Source: Paraburkholderia agricolaris
GTDB taxonomy: Bacteria > Pseudomonadota > Gammaproteobacteria > Burkholderiales > Burkholderiaceae
NCBI RefSeq assembly: GCF_009455635.1
Contig: NZ_QPER01000001.1
Span: 1,550,001-1,614,000 of the forward strand
Length of the DNA: 64,000 nt
Reading direction: 5' to 3'
Made by a program: the position numbers and the translations under genes. Of this stretch, positions 29,291-42,837 are shown piece after piece. Positions within the stretch are counted from its first letter, which is position 1; each line of letters starts with the position of its first letter. The notes beneath the pieces are model-generated. The model was not told where the DNA came from. It was given only the letters and a program-made list of their open reading frames with translations, and ran no database searches.

Positions 29291-30026
29291 CCGTTCCACT
29301 AGCGTATCCATGGTTTCTGACGACAACGCGTTGCATCCCTATGTGCTGGAAGCAACCGGCATTTCGAAGTCGTTCGTGCAGGGCGGCCTCAATGTCCAGG
29401 TGCTCAACAACGCGCAATTGAGCGTGCGGCGCGGTGAAAAGCTGGCGATCGTCGGCGCGTCGGGTTCCGGCAAGAGCACGCTGCTGCATGTGCTCGGCGG
29501 ACTCGACGATCCGAGCGCGGGTCATGTCTCGGTGATGGGCAAGCCGTTTACGAAACTCTCCGAGCGCGAACGTAACGACCTGCGCAATCGCGCACTCGGT
29601 TTCGTGTACCAGTTTCACCATCTGTTGCCGGAATTCACCGCGCTCGACAATGTCGCGATGCCGCTGCGGATTCGCCGCATGACCACCGAGGCCGCGCGGC
29701 GCGAGGCGCTTGCGGTGCTGGAGCGGGTCGGCATGGGGCATCGCGCGAAGCATCGTCCGGGTGAGCTGTCGGGCGGCGAGCGTCAGCGCGTGGCCATTGC
29801 CCGGGCGCTGGTGACCAAGCCCGCTTGTGTGCTCGCCGACGAACCCACGGGCAATCTGGACGGCGGCACGGCCGACACCGTGTTCAACCTGATGCTCGAA
29901 CTCTCGCAAACGCTCGACACCAGCTTCGTGATCGTCACGCACGATCCCGAGCTGGCCGGACGTTGCGACCGGATCATGCGGCTGCGCGACGGCGTCTTGC
30001 ACGAAGAGCCGCCTGTGCCGGTTTAA
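29283..30026 (+). CDS. lolD: Lipoprotein-releasing system ATP-binding protein LolD
   Basis: The ATPase of the Lol exporter. The 247-residue product starts at the ATG at 29283, inside the end of lolC, with GGAGG about 10 bases upstream. Walker A is GASGSGKST, the signature [15 protein letters not shown], and Walker [15 protein letters not shown]. An N-terminal extension of about 20 residues precedes the ABC domain. The tight overlap with lolC indicates translational coupling. Confidence 0.95.
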   Translation: MNDRSTSVSMVSDDNALHPYVLEATGISKSFVQGGLNVQVLNNAQLSVRRGEKLAIVGASGSGKSTLLHVLGGLDDPSAGHVSVMGKPFTKLSERERNDLRNRALGFVYQFHHLLPEFTALDNVAMPLRIRRMTTEAARREALAVLERVGMGHRAKHRPGELSGGERQRVAIARALVTKPACVLADEPTGNLDGGTADTVFNLMLELSQTLDTSFVIVTHDPELAGRCDRIMRLRDGVLHEEPPVPV

Positions 30027-30076
30027 GCGCCGCGCACAACGCGAGCGAGGCTCTGCCGCTAACGAGGAGGCGCGCC

Positions 30077-30865
30077 ATGTGGATCGATACGCACTGCCAT
30101 CTCGACGCTTCCGAATTCAACGCCGACCGCGAGGCGGTCGCCGATGCGGCGCGTCAGGCCGGTGTCGGGCGTATCGTGATTCCGGCGATCGGCCGCGAGA
30201 ACTTCACGACGGTACGTGAACTCGCGCACCGTATCGACGGCGGCGCGTATGCGCTCGGCATTCATCCGCTCTTCACGCCGGGGGCGCACGAGAGCGATCT
30301 CGAACTGCTGCGCATGGAAATCGAGGCGAGTCTCGACGATCCACGGTTTGTCGGCATAGGCGAAATCGGCCTCGACTATTTCGTCGAGGGTCTCGACGAT
30401 GCGCGCCAGCAGTTCTTCTACAACGGTCAACTTCAACTGGCGCGCGAATTCGATCTGCCGGTGATTTGCCACGTGCGCAAATCGCAGGATCAGGTGATCA
30501 AAGGGCTGCGGCGGCATCAGATTCATCGCGGCATCGCGCACGCCTTCAACGGTAGTTTTCAGCAGGCCGAGGTATATATCGACCAGGGCATGCATCTCGG
30601 TTTTGGCGGCAATCTGACCTTCGAGCGGGCACGGCAAATCCGGCGCCTGGCGGAGCAGTTGCCGTTCGAGGCGCTGGTCGTCGAGACCGACGCGCCGGAC
30701 ATCGCCCCATCCTGGATCTACAGGCAGCGCAACTCGCCGGATCAGATTCCTGCTATCGGCGCGGGCCTCGCGCAACTGCGCGGCATGAGCGCCGACGAAG
30801 CCGCCCTAGGCACAACGGCTAACGCGCTCGCCGCGCTGCCGCGGCTGGCACTTTCCTCTGCATAA
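30077..30865 (+). CDS. TatD family metal-dependent hydrolase
   Basis: A TIM-barrel DNase/deoxyribonuclease-like protein. The ATG at 30077 follows GAGGAGG at 30064-30070 and gives 262 residues. Metal-ligand motifs are IDTHCHLD (residues 3-10), ALGIHPLF, GEIGLDYF, VICHVRKS, GIAHAFNGS and VETDAPDI. It lies 50 bp after lolD and may be read on the same mRNA. The exact paralogue (TatD, YcfH, YjjV) cannot be fixed; YjjV-like members share the AHAFNGS variant. Confidence 0.9.
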   Translation: MWIDTHCHLDASEFNADREAVADAARQAGVGRIVIPAIGRENFTTVRELAHRIDGGAYALGIHPLFTPGAHESDLELLRMEIEASLDDPRFVGIGEIGLDYFVEGLDDARQQFFYNGQLQLAREFDLPVICHVRKSQDQVIKGLRRHQIHRGIAHAFNGSFQQAEVYIDQGMHLGFGGNLTFERARQIRRLAEQLPFEALVVETDAPDIAPSWIYRQRNSPDQIPAIGAGLAQLRGMSADEAALGTTANALAALPRLALSSA

Positions 30866-30986
30866 TTGAACGCGATGGTCTGAGTGGTTCGCGTTGGGCG
30901 GAACACATGCCCGGCGGGTCTGCTGACGTCTGCTCGCTGAGCGTCGTGTCGTCCGGCGAAGGCTGAACCGAGGGCGCGGAGGTCGG

Positions 30987-33701
30987 ATGCGGGCATGGTG
31001 GTGCGGGTTTGCGTTGGGGGTGATCGGGCTGCAGCGGCAGGCGGCGTTGCCGGATTGGCTTGGGCGGTCAGTGCTGGTGTCGCTCGGGTGTGTTGCGATT
31101 CTTGTCGCGGTGTGGGGCTTGCGCTGGCGTGTTTCAGTAGCCGCTGAGGCGCGTTCGGCTGCCGCAAAATCATCCATTGGTCGTGCCTTGTCCGGCACGC
31201 GCGCGCGTTCTTGCGCCGGCTGGGGCGCGCTGTGGATCGCGGCCCTTTGTGTGGGTTTCGGCTATGCCGCCTGGCGTGCGGAAGTCCGGCTCGCGGTGAG
31301 CTTGCCGAGCGCCTGGGAAGGGCGCGATATCGACGTTGTCGGTAGTATCAAGGGACTGCCGTCACGCGACGACAAGGGTGCGCGCTTCCTTTTTGAAGTC
31401 GAGTCGGCGGATGCACCGATCGCCGCTTTTCCGCGCGTGATTCAACTCTCGTGGATTGCCGCAGATGCGCCTGCGCCGCCGCTCGAACCGGGCACGCGCT
31501 GGCGTCTGACCGTGCGGCTCAAACGCCCGCATGGCAATGCGAACTTCGGCGTGCGCGATGCGGAAGCCAGTTTGCTGGCGCGCAATGTACGCGCCACCGG
31601 CTATGTGAGCGCGCCGGCTCAAGCTGTGCGCCTGCCTGGCATTGCGCGTGGCATAAGCGTGACGGTCGATTGCTGGCGCGCCGCGCTGCGTGCGCGTATT
31701 GACACCGTGCTCGCCGACGCGCCGCATCGTGGGATTGTGGTGGCGCTCGCCATCGGCGCGCAGGACGAGGTCAGCGCGGCCGACTGGCTGTTGATGCGCG
31801 GCACGGGCACCAGCCATCTGGTGGCGATCTCGGGTTTGCACATCGGCTTTGCCGCCGGCCTCGCGGCGTGGCTCGCCGGGGTGGTGTGGCGGCGCTCGGG
31901 ATTCGTCGGCCGCAACTGGCCGCTGCTGCTGCCCGCGCAGGTCGTCGCGGTGACGGGCGGCGCGTTGTTCGCCGGGCTGCATGCAGCGTTGGCGGGTTTC
32001 AACGTGCCGGCCCAGCGCGCGCTGTGGATGGCGGGGGTGGTGGCGCTGGCGTTTATCAGCGGGCGCAACCTCGCGCGATCGGTGGTGCTGGCGTGGGCGT
32101 TGGGCCTCGTGCTGCTGATCGATCCGTGGGCCGTGGTGGCGGCAGGATTCTGGCTGTCGTTCTGCGCGGTGGCGGCGATTCTGTTTGCGATGTCGGGACG
32201 GCCGCGGGTGCAGGACCACGAGCAGCGCCGCGACGAAGAGGGTGAAGGCAGCGTGACGCCGGCAAGGTTCGCGCGCCTGTGGTCTGTCGTATGCCGCCGC
32301 GCTCGGGCTTTCGGCGAACGGTTGCGCGGTGCCGCGCATGTGCAGTTCGCGGTGACCGTCGCGCTTGCACCGCTCACCGTCTATTGGTTTGCCCAGATTC
32401 CGTTGATCGGCCCGCTCGCGAATGCCTTCGCGATTCCGTGGGTGAGTCTGCTGGTGACGCCGGCCGTATTGGCAGGTGTCGCGTTGCCCACGCCGTTCGA
32501 CGCCTACGCTTTTCGCGCCGCGCACATCTTGCTCGACCTGCTGGCGACAGGCCTGCAAACGCTGTCCGGTCCGGCGTGGACGCTCTGGCGGCTGCCCCAG
32601 CCGGACCCGTGGACGCTCACCGCGGCGGCGGTTGGCGTTTGCTGGTGTCTGGCGCCGCGTGGCTGGCCGCTGCGCTGGGCCGCGCCGATCACGTGGCTGC
32701 CGCTGCTGATGCCGGCGCCATCCGGGCCGCCGCACGGCAGCTTTCGCCTGACGGCGCTGGATATTGGTCAAGGCACCTCCGTGCTGGTCGAAACCGCGCA
32801 TCACACACTGTTATTCGACACCGGACCCGGACCGGAATCGACGCATGCGGGTGAACGGGTAGTCGTGCCGTTTTTGCAGGCGCACGGCGTCAAAGCGCTC
32901 GATACGCTGCTTGTCAGCCACGCCGATTCCGACCACTCGGGCGGCGCGCCCGCTGTACTGGAGGCGATCGAGGTACGTCAAATGATGGCGGCATTGGCGC
33001 CCGCGAATCCGTTGTGGTCGAACGCGCGGCAGCGCGGCGCGGCTACGCTGCCCTGTGCGGCTGGCCAGCATTGGCAATGGGACGGCGTGGAGTTCGCGAT
33101 ACTGTGGCCGGATGCCGGACCGCTGCAAGGCAAGCCGAATGCCCATTGCTGCGTGTTGCGGGTGAGTACGATGCCGGCTCGCACGAGCCTGTCGACGGCG
33201 GCGAGCCCGCCGGCCGCTAATGTTCAAACGGTGGCGCCGCGCATGGCCGCCGTGCTGGCGGCTGATATCGAAGCGCCGGTCGAACGCATGCTGCTCGCAC
33301 GCGATCGCGACGCGTTGCGCGCCCAGGTGCTGGTCGTGCCGCATCATGGAAGCAAGACCTCGTCGACCGAGCCGTTCCTCGACTCTATCGACCCGCTCAT
33401 CGCGCTATTTCAGGTAGGCTATCGCAACCGGTTTCATCATCCGAATGCAGGTGTGTTCGAGCGTTACAAGGCACGGCATATCGAGCTTGCACGCAGCGAT
33501 GCGGACGGCGCGGTGCGGGTTGACGTCAATCCGAACATCAACTCCGACATCGACCCGGCTATCGAACCAGGCACCGGAGCCGAGGCCAGCGAGGGACTTG
33601 ATTCCGCAGTCGCCCCGCGAGTCGATCCGGGCCGGAGCGCCGCCACCCTGACGCTCGAGCGCTATCGCGACACTCAGCACCGCTACTGGATGGATCGCTG
33701 A
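30987..33701 (+). CDS. comEC: DNA internalisation-related competence protein ComEC/Rec2
   Basis: The inner-membrane channel for single-stranded DNA in natural transformation. The 904-residue product has N-terminal membrane segments, the Competence domain (RGIVVALAIGAQDEVS, then GTSHLVAISGLHIG, the family signature), several more membrane segments to about residue 570, and a C-terminal metallo-beta-lactamase domain (DIGQGTSVLVET, SHADSDHSGG, VPHHGSKTSS). The C-terminus carries a low-complexity Asp/Asn/Pro/Glu stretch (about residues 845-885) before the final LERYRDTQHRYW. The start at ATG 30987 has GGAGG just upstream. It is preceded by tatD with a 121-bp gap. Confidence 0.92.
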   Translation: MRAWWCGFALGVIGLQRQAALPDWLGRSVLVSLGCVAILVAVWGLRWRVSVAAEARSAAAKSSIGRALSGTRARSCAGWGALWIAALCVGFGYAAWRAEVRLAVSLPSAWEGRDIDVVGSIKGLPSRDDKGARFLFEVESADAPIAAFPRVIQLSWIAADAPAPPLEPGTRWRLTVRLKRPHGNANFGVRDAEASLLARNVRATGYVSAPAQAVRLPGIARGISVTVDCWRAALRARIDTVLADAPHRGIVVALAIGAQDEVSAADWLLMRGTGTSHLVAISGLHIGFAAGLAAWLAGVVWRRSGFVGRNWPLLLPAQVVAVTGGALFAGLHAALAGFNVPAQRALWMAGVVALAFISGRNLARSVVLAWALGLVLLIDPWAVVAAGFWLSFCAVAAILFAMSGRPRVQDHEQRRDEEGEGSVTPARFARLWSVVCRRARAFGERLRGAAHVQFAVTVALAPLTVYWFAQIPLIGPLANAFAIPWVSLLVTPAVLAGVALPTPFDAYAFRAAHILLDLLATGLQTLSGPAWTLWRLPQPDPWTLTAAAVGVCWCLAPRGWPLRWAAPITWLPLLMPAPSGPPHGSFRLTALDIGQGTSVLVETAHHTLLFDTGPGPESTHAGERVVVPFLQAHGVKALDTLLVSHADSDHSGGAPAVLEAIEVRQMMAALAPANPLWSNARQRGAATLPCAAGQHWQWDGVEFAILWPDAGPLQGKPNAHCCVLRVSTMPARTSLSTAASPPAANVQTVAPRMAAVLAADIEAPVERMLLARDRDALRAQVLVVPHHGSKTSSTEPFLDSIDPLIALFQVGYRNRFHHPNAGVFERYKARHIELARSDADGAVRVDVNPNINSDIDPAIEPGTGAEASEGLDSAVAPRVDPGRSAATLTLERYRDTQHRYWMDR

Positions 33702-33807
33702 TGGATTGCCGGCCGTACAGAGAGAACAAATGCGCCGCCGGGCCGGAGTCTGAACGAAGAGTCAGGCGTGGGGCCCTCGCGCCAAAACAGAACGGAGAGT
33801 GCCGCAG

Positions 33808-34611
33808 TTGAAAAACATCATCCACTTCTCGCATGCGAACGGGTTCCCGGCGTCAACCTACCGAACGATCTTCGCCGAGCTCGCCGACGACTACGAACTG
33901 CGCTCCATCGAGCGCATCGGTCACGACGCGCGTTATCCGGTCACGCAGGACTGGCCGCATCTGGTCGAACAGTTGCTCGACGACGTGGGCCGGTCTTATG
34001 AGCAGCCGGTGTGGCTGGTCGGCCATTCGCTGGGCGGCTATCTGTCGCTGATGGCGGCGCTGAAAAAGCCGCAGTGGGTGAGGGGGGTGATCATGCTCGA
34101 TTCGCCCGTGATCGCCGGTTGGCGCAGCAGCATGCTGCGGGTGTCGCAATGGACCGGGCTTGACGAACGCCTGTCGCCCGCGGCCGCCACCCGCGCGCGC
34201 CGTACGCAGTGGGCAAGCCGTGACGAGGCGTGGCGGCACTTTCATTCGAAACCGGCGTTCGCGCGTTGGGACGAGCGCATGCTGTCGGACTACATCGACT
34301 TCGGCATCCCGCAGAGCTCGCCGGACGGCGGCCGCTCGCTTGCATTCGACCGGCGCACCGAATATCAGATCTACAAGACCTTGCCGCATACGCTTGGGCC
34401 CCGCCTCGCGCGTGGCGCGCCCGTGCCGGTGGGGTTCATCGCCGGTACGCGGTCAAAGGAAGTGCGCCAGGCGGGGCTGGACGCCACCCGCCGCGCAACC
34501 GGCGGTCATGTGGAATGGATCGAAGGCAGCCATCTGTATCCGATGGAAAGACCGCTCGAAACCGCGCGTGCGGTGCAGCGGATGCTGCGCGAACTGGAGC
34601 GGCGGACTTAA
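33808..34611 (+). CDS. Alpha/beta hydrolase
   Basis: A 267-residue hydrolase. TTG at 33808 is chosen as start since GGAGAG (33794-33799) is 8 bases upstream and the product opens KNIIHFSHANGFPASTYR; a GTG at 33799 would overlap that element. The oxyanion-hole region (HANGFPAST), the nucleophile elbow GHSLGGYLS and the C-terminal His in EGSHLYPMERP fit the fold. The substrate is unknown. It stands between comEC and pyrG, with 251 bp before pyrG. Confidence 0.88.
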   Translation: MKNIIHFSHANGFPASTYRTIFAELADDYELRSIERIGHDARYPVTQDWPHLVEQLLDDVGRSYEQPVWLVGHSLGGYLSLMAALKKPQWVRGVIMLDSPVIAGWRSSMLRVSQWTGLDERLSPAAATRARRTQWASRDEAWRHFHSKPAFARWDERMLSDYIDFGIPQSSPDGGRSLAFDRRTEYQIYKTLPHTLGPRLARGAPVPVGFIAGTRSKEVRQAGLDATRRATGGHVEWIEGSHLYPMERPLETARAVQRMLRELERRT

Positions 34612-34754
34612 GGCCGTGACGGACGCCGCGCGAGGCGGCGTCCGCGTTCACCGGCGTGGCGGTCTGTCCATAAGAGGCGTGGCGGCAGACGTGAGGCGGC
34701 GCGGTCCGCTAATGCGCTTCACCGGCGCCGCGAAAACGGTGCATGATCGGCTAA

Positions 34755-37387
<2,633 letters not shown>

Positions 37388-37479
37388 TTCAGGCATTCAC
37401 CGCGTGTCACGATTGGTTTGCATAATCGGTGCGCGGCGAATGCACGTAATGGTCGTCGAAAGCATCAGGGCGCAAGTAG

Positions 37480-38835
<1,356 letters not shown>

Positions 38836-38893
38836 TGGTCCTGCTGCTAGCGCCGACCAATGAGCCGGTTATCCTTCGTTTCTGATTGACCCC

Positions 38894-38920
38894 GCCGCCC
38901 TGCGTATAGCGCAGGGCGGC
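38894..38920 (+). terminator. Hairpin between eno and ftsB
   Basis: GCCGCCCTGCG (38894-38904) pairs perfectly with CGCAGGGCGGC (38910-38920) around a 5-base loop. The following tract (GTGTATTTATTG) is only partly T-rich, so it may terminate partially and allow readthrough into ftsB. Confidence 0.6.
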
Positions 38921-38942
38921 GTGTATTTATTGTGCTTACTTC

Positions 38943-39377
38943 ATGCGGCTTGTCACTGCTGTCCTGATCGTTCTACTGGCGCTGATCCAGTACCCGCTCT
39001 GGTGGGGGCACGGCGGCTGGTTGCGCGTGCATGAGTTGCAGCAGCAACTGGCGCAGCAACTGCAGAAGAACGCCGATTCGAAGCTGCGCAACGAGCGCAT
39101 TCAGGGTGAAGTGCAGGATCTGCAGAACGGCACGGCCGCGGTGGAAGAGCGGGCGCGTTACGAAATGGGCATGGTGAAAGACGGCGAGGTATTCGTGCAG
39201 TTCGTCTCGCCGAACGCGCCGTTGCCGAATACGAATACACCTTCGGTTACCACCTCTACGCGTGGTGAGGTGTCGGCGGCGCCGCTGCATGTGGTGCCGA
39301 ACCCGGAGTCGCGCGCGAAACCGGATCGAAAGCATGCCGGTAAGGCAGCGGTCAAAGACAAGAAGGCCACGCACTGA
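38943..39377 (+). CDS. ftsB: Cell division protein FtsB
   Basis: A bitopic septal protein that forms a complex with FtsL and FtsQ. The 144-residue product has one membrane segment (residues 3-21, [19 protein letters not shown]), then a periplasmic coiled coil ([21 protein letters not shown]), then the conserved [17 protein letters not shown] block. E. coli FtsB is 103 residues; the extra C-terminal 45 are Pro/Thr/Lys-rich and unstructured, typical for Burkholderia relatives. It follows eno by 107 bp. Confidence 0.93.
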   Translation: MRLVTAVLIVLLALIQYPLWWGHGGWLRVHELQQQLAQQLQKNADSKLRNERIQGEVQDLQNGTAAVEERARYEMGMVKDGEVFVQFVSPNAPLPNTNTPSVTTSTRGEVSAAPLHVVPNPESRAKPDRKHAGKAAVKDKKATH

Positions 39378-39434
39378 GCGTGGCGTCAGGCCGTATCGCT
39401 TGCGGTGCGCCTGTCCGATAGTATCCGCTTCGGC

Positions 39435-39815
39435 TTACCAGCCCCAGTACGGCGAATAACCCAATCCGACGCCCGTACCCCAGCCGTGCCCCCAACCGCC
39501 GCCGTAATAGCCGCCGTACACGTTGACGGGCGGCGAGTAATAACGCGCATACGCCTGAGCCGCGTTGTCGGCGGCAATCGCCTGATTCTGCTCGGCCATC
39601 ACCTGACGATCGATCGCATCATAGCGCTCACGTTCTTCGGGCGTGAGCGGCTGGGCGGTGCTGGCCATGCCCGACTGGTCGGCCGGCAACCGGCTATAAA
39701 TCGGCGACGGGCCCGGCGGGTCCATCACGCAGCCCGTCAGCGCGGCGCCGCCGGCGATGGCTGCCAGCACGGCGAATGAGCGCATGCAATGCTTTAGCGA
39801 TGTATTGATGTTCAT
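39435..39815 (-). CDS. Putative lipoprotein with Tyr/Gly-rich tail
   Basis: The ATG at 39815 is chosen because GGAGA lies upstream; it gives 126 residues starting MNINTSLKHCMRSFAVLAAI with a lipobox ALTGC (Cys29). The mature part has a Pro-rich start (DPPGPSPIYSRLP), a helical PEERERYDAIDRQVMAEQN segment and a C-terminal Tyr/Gly/Trp-rich tail (YGGYYGGGWGHGWG). No family or function is recognised. It is convergent with ftsB. Possibly an outer-membrane lipoprotein. Confidence 0.75.
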   Translation of the reverse strand: MNINTSLKHCMRSFAVLAAIAGGAALTGCVMDPPGPSPIYSRLPADQSGMASTAQPLTPEERERYDAIDRQVMAEQNQAIAADNAAQAYARYYSPPVNVYGGYYGGGWGHGWGTGVGLGYSPYWGW

Positions 39816-39982
39816 TTTGATCTCCATCGGTCGGATGCCGAAGCAAAACATGCGCAACGCGCACCGCCGACGATCCAACGCAACGCTCAACGATAACGCG
39901 CCGCCCGTGCCCCGAAAAGGCACCTGGCGGCGTGTCATTTTACTGCGGTAATCAGAGGCGTAATGAGCCGCGCCGGGCCGAT

Positions 39983-40933
39983 TCAGTGCCGCTGACTGGC
40001 GGCCGGCGTCACACCTTGTGAGAGCGCATCGGCGACAAAAAGTTGCGCCACGTCGACCGGGTCGAATTCGTACCGCTGGTTGCAGAACTCGCAATGAATC
40101 TCGACATGGCCGCGCTCTTCGATCACGCTGTCTACTTCCTCGCGGCCCAGCATCTTCAGCATGGCGCCGACTTTTTCACGCGAACAACTGCACTCGAAAC
40201 GCGTCGTGGCCGGCTCGAAATGCTGCACATTTTCCTGCCAGAACAGACGGCGGAATATCGTAGCGGGCTCTTCCTTCAGCAGCTCGTCTTGCGACATCGT
40301 GCCGCCGAGCGTGCAGACGCGCTCCCACGTATCCGCATCCAGATCGCCCGGATGGGGGACGATGCCGCCGTCGCCGGGCAGCTTCTGCAACAGCATGCCG
40401 ACCGCGCGTTCGGTGTTCGCCGCGAGCCACAGGCGCGTGTCGAGCTGCTCCGAGTGATGCATGTAGTGTTCGAGCACTTCGGACATCGACTTGAGCGGGC
40501 CGTCCACGCCCGACAGCGGCACGATACTTTGATACGGCTGCTGGCCGGGCTGCTTCTCGCGCGGGTCGAGCGTGATCACGCAGCGGCCGTGGCCGCTTGC
40601 GTTGACGAGATCGATCATGGAGGTGGTGTCGTCGATCGTACTGCCCGCTTCGCCGGAGAGCTTGGCAGTGGCGCGCATCGACAGGTCGGAGCTGCATTGC
40701 ACCACCAGCATCTTCGCCGGTCCGTCGCCGAAAATCTGCATGACGAGCGTGCCGTCAAACTTGAGGTTCGCCGAAAGCAGCGCGCACGCAGCCATCATCT
40801 CGCCCAGAATCGTCCGCACGGGCGCCGGATAGTCCCGGCGCGTCAGCACTTCCTGCCACGTATTGCGCAGCGAAACGATCTCGCCGCGCACCGGCGCCGC
40901 GCTGAACATGAATTTTTGCAACTGGTCGCTCAC
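39983..40933 (-). CDS. hslO: Redox-regulated chaperone Hsp33
   Basis: A holdase activated by oxidative unfolding. The GTG at 40933 is chosen: GAGGAAAA lies upstream, and the product begins MSDQLQKFMFSAAPVRGEIV, the family N-terminus; 316 residues. The zinc-binding redox switch is at the C-terminus: CxC at Cys248 and Cys250 and CxxC at Cys281 and Cys284, with a 30-residue linker. It follows the gamma-carbonic-anhydrase-like gene on the same strand, with 64 bp between, so the two may share a transcript. Confidence 0.95.
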   Translation of the reverse strand: MSDQLQKFMFSAAPVRGEIVSLRNTWQEVLTRRDYPAPVRTILGEMMAACALLSANLKFDGTLVMQIFGDGPAKMLVVQCSSDLSMRATAKLSGEAGSTIDDTTSMIDLVNASGHGRCVITLDPREKQPGQQPYQSIVPLSGVDGPLKSMSEVLEHYMHHSEQLDTRLWLAANTERAVGMLLQKLPGDGGIVPHPGDLDADTWERVCTLGGTMSQDELLKEEPATIFRRLFWQENVQHFEPATTRFECSCSREKVGAMLKMLGREEVDSVIEERGHVEIHCEFCNQRYEFDPVDVAQLFVADALSQGVTPAASQRH

Positions 40934-40997
40934 AACTTTTCCTCGGTCGAATGACGCAGCCTGATGCTGCGCCGTGCGCGCCGCGCGCTCCGGCTGG

Positions 40998-41522
40998 TTA
41001 GCCGATGCGCACGAGCTGCGCCTTGAAATATTCGCGGCGCTCGGCATAGCTTGCCGTGCCGCGCTGCATATTGGCGATATCCGTCTCGGTCAGTTCGCGC
41101 ACCACCTTGGCGGGCGCGCCGAGAATCAGCGAATTGTCGGGAAACACCTTGCCTTCCGTGACGATGGCGCCCGCTCCAACCAGACAGTTGCGGCCGATTA
41201 CCGCACCATTCAAGACCACCGCCTGAATTCCGATCAGCGAGCCTTCCTTGATCGTGCAGCCGTGCAACATGACCTGGTGGCCGATCGTTACATTCGGCTC
41301 GATTGTCAGCGGGAAGCCCGGATCGGTATGAAGCACCGCGTTTTCCTGGACGTTGCTGCCCGCGCCAAGGGTAATCGGTTCGTTGTCGCCGCGAATTGTC
41401 GCGCCGAACCAGACGCTCGAATTTTCTTCAAGCGTTACCTTGCCGATAATGTTCGCCGAATCCGCGACGAACACGCTTTCATGGATGGTCGGGGCTGCTT
41501 CGCCAAGCTTGTAAATTGTCAC
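40998..41522 (-). CDS. Gamma-carbonic anhydrase family protein (YrdA-like)
   Basis: A left-handed beta-helix hexapeptide-repeat protein. GTG start at 41522 with GAGGAGA upstream; 174 residues. The hexapeptide pattern runs through residues about 20-150 (VFVADSANIIGKV, VTIGHQVMLHGCTI, SLIGIQAVVLNGAVIG), and the metal-ligand His residues appear in VLHTDPGF and GHQVMLHG. Members bind zinc or iron; carbonic anhydrase activity is often not demonstrated, so the name is structural. Upstream of hslO on the minus strand. Confidence 0.9.
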   Translation of the reverse strand: MTIYKLGEAAPTIHESVFVADSANIIGKVTLEENSSVWFGATIRGDNEPITLGAGSNVQENAVLHTDPGFPLTIEPNVTIGHQVMLHGCTIKEGSLIGIQAVVLNGAVIGRNCLVGAGAIVTEGKVFPDNSLILGAPAKVVRELTETDIANMQRGTASYAERREYFKAQLVRIG

Positions 41523-41840
41523 GGTGTCTCCTCTTGATCGGTCGCCGGGTGCTGCACGGGTTGGCTCGGGGCGAACGGGCTACGAACGGGCTGCCTCGGG
41601 GCTGCAAAGCGGGGCTGCAAAACGCTCGAGAATGCCCGAAAGGTCCCGATGGAGCGGGTTGCCCTGCCGGACCTGCGCAACAGGCACGCGAGATGGTCGA
41701 ATCGAGTATTGTAAACGGTTGTGTGCTTAGGCCGCTTGGCGGTGCTGCGAGCGGTCCTGCGCCCAGCTTTGGCGAACGCCGTGCCGCCCGGTTTTGCCTT
41801 TCGCCGCGCCTTTTGCCGTGCTCTTTGCCAACCTGTCGCC
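41523..41840. other. Intergenic region between divergent YrdA-like and DUF455 genes
   Basis: 318 bp with no supportable gene. Two short direct repeats are visible: CGAACGGGCT at 41572-41581 and 41583-41592, and CGGGGCTGCAAA at 41597-41608 and 41610-41621. The open frame upstream of the DUF455 ATG is Arg/Ala-rich and does not look coding. Confidence 0.5.
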
Positions 41841-42752
41841 ATGAATTCCGCTATTCCGTCTCTTTCTCCCGCTGCGCCAGTATCGAATCCTGAAAATACT
41901 TCGAATCGTGCGAATTGCGCGCGTACGGCTGCACTGGCGACATTGCACGAAATCGATCCGGCAACCAAGGCGGACGCGGCCCGTGCGCTATACGCCGCAG
42001 TGCTCGATGGCCGCCTCGCCTGTCCCGCCGACCTCGAACTCACCGAGCCGCCAGACTTGCCGGGTCGTCCCACGCGCCCGGAACTGGTCGACCCACGCAA
42101 GCTGAAGCGCCGCAGCATGCAATCGCCCGAAGGACGAGCCGTCCTGCTGCACGCGCTGGCGCATATCGAATTCAATGCCATCAACCTCGCGCTCGACGCT
42201 GTCTGGCGCTTTGCCGGCATGCCCGCCGCGTTCTATGTCGACTGGCTCAAGGTTGCCGCGGAAGAGGCTCATCACTTCTCGCTGCTGGTCGCGCGGCTGG
42301 CGGAATTCGGCCATGCCTACGGTGATTTTCCCGCCCACGACGGCCTCTGGGATATGTGCGAGCGCACCCGTGCCGACGTGCTGGCGCGCATGGCGCTGGT
42401 GCCGCGCACCCTCGAGGCGCGCGGCCTCGATGCCTCGCCGCCCATCCGCGCCCGTCTGCAGCAGGCGGGCGATCACGCGTCGGCGGCGATTCTCGACGTG
42501 ATCCTGCGCGACGAAATCGGCCACGTGCTGATCGGCAACCGCTGGTTTCGTCATTTGTGCGACGAGAGCGGTGTCGATCCGCATACCACCTACACGCGCC
42601 TCGCCGAGCAGCATCACGCACCGAAATTACGCGGTCCGTTCAATTTCGAGGCACGCCGCGACGCCGGTTTCGATGAGACGGAGCTGGCCGCGCTGGTCGC
42701 TCTGGCGGGCCTCGACGCCGAGCACTCCGTCCCGCCGGCCGCGCGCGACTGA
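41841..42752 (+). CDS. DUF455 family ferritin-like protein
   Basis: A 303-residue product starting at the ATG at 41841. It has the DUF455/ferritin-like pattern of carboxylate and histidine residues: HIEFNAINLALDAVW (about residues 112-126), KVAAEEAHHFSLL, and RDEIGHVLIGNRW, which would form a di-metal site in a four-helix bundle, then the C-terminal APKLRGPFNFEARRDAGF. Biochemical function of the family is not settled to my knowledge. It stands between divergent yrdA-like and a downstream hydrolase gene. Confidence 0.85.
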   Translation: MNSAIPSLSPAAPVSNPENTSNRANCARTAALATLHEIDPATKADAARALYAAVLDGRLACPADLELTEPPDLPGRPTRPELVDPRKLKRRSMQSPEGRAVLLHALAHIEFNAINLALDAVWRFAGMPAAFYVDWLKVAAEEAHHFSLLVARLAEFGHAYGDFPAHDGLWDMCERTRADVLARMALVPRTLEARGLDASPPIRARLQQAGDHASAAILDVILRDEIGHVLIGNRWFRHLCDESGVDPHTTYTRLAEQHHAPKLRGPFNFEARRDAGFDETELAALVALAGLDAEHSVPPAARD

Positions 42753-42837
42753 AGCCTTTTTCCACAATCAGCCCCCACGCATCGTCGGGCTATCTCGTTA
42801 TAATCGAACGATCATTCTTTTTTCGGGCGCGCCGTTC

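Noticed and set aside
41721..41840. Upstream extension of the DUF455 protein
   Set aside because: The added 40 residues are Arg/Ala/Cys-rich and unlike the family; the ATG at 41841 is the plausible start.
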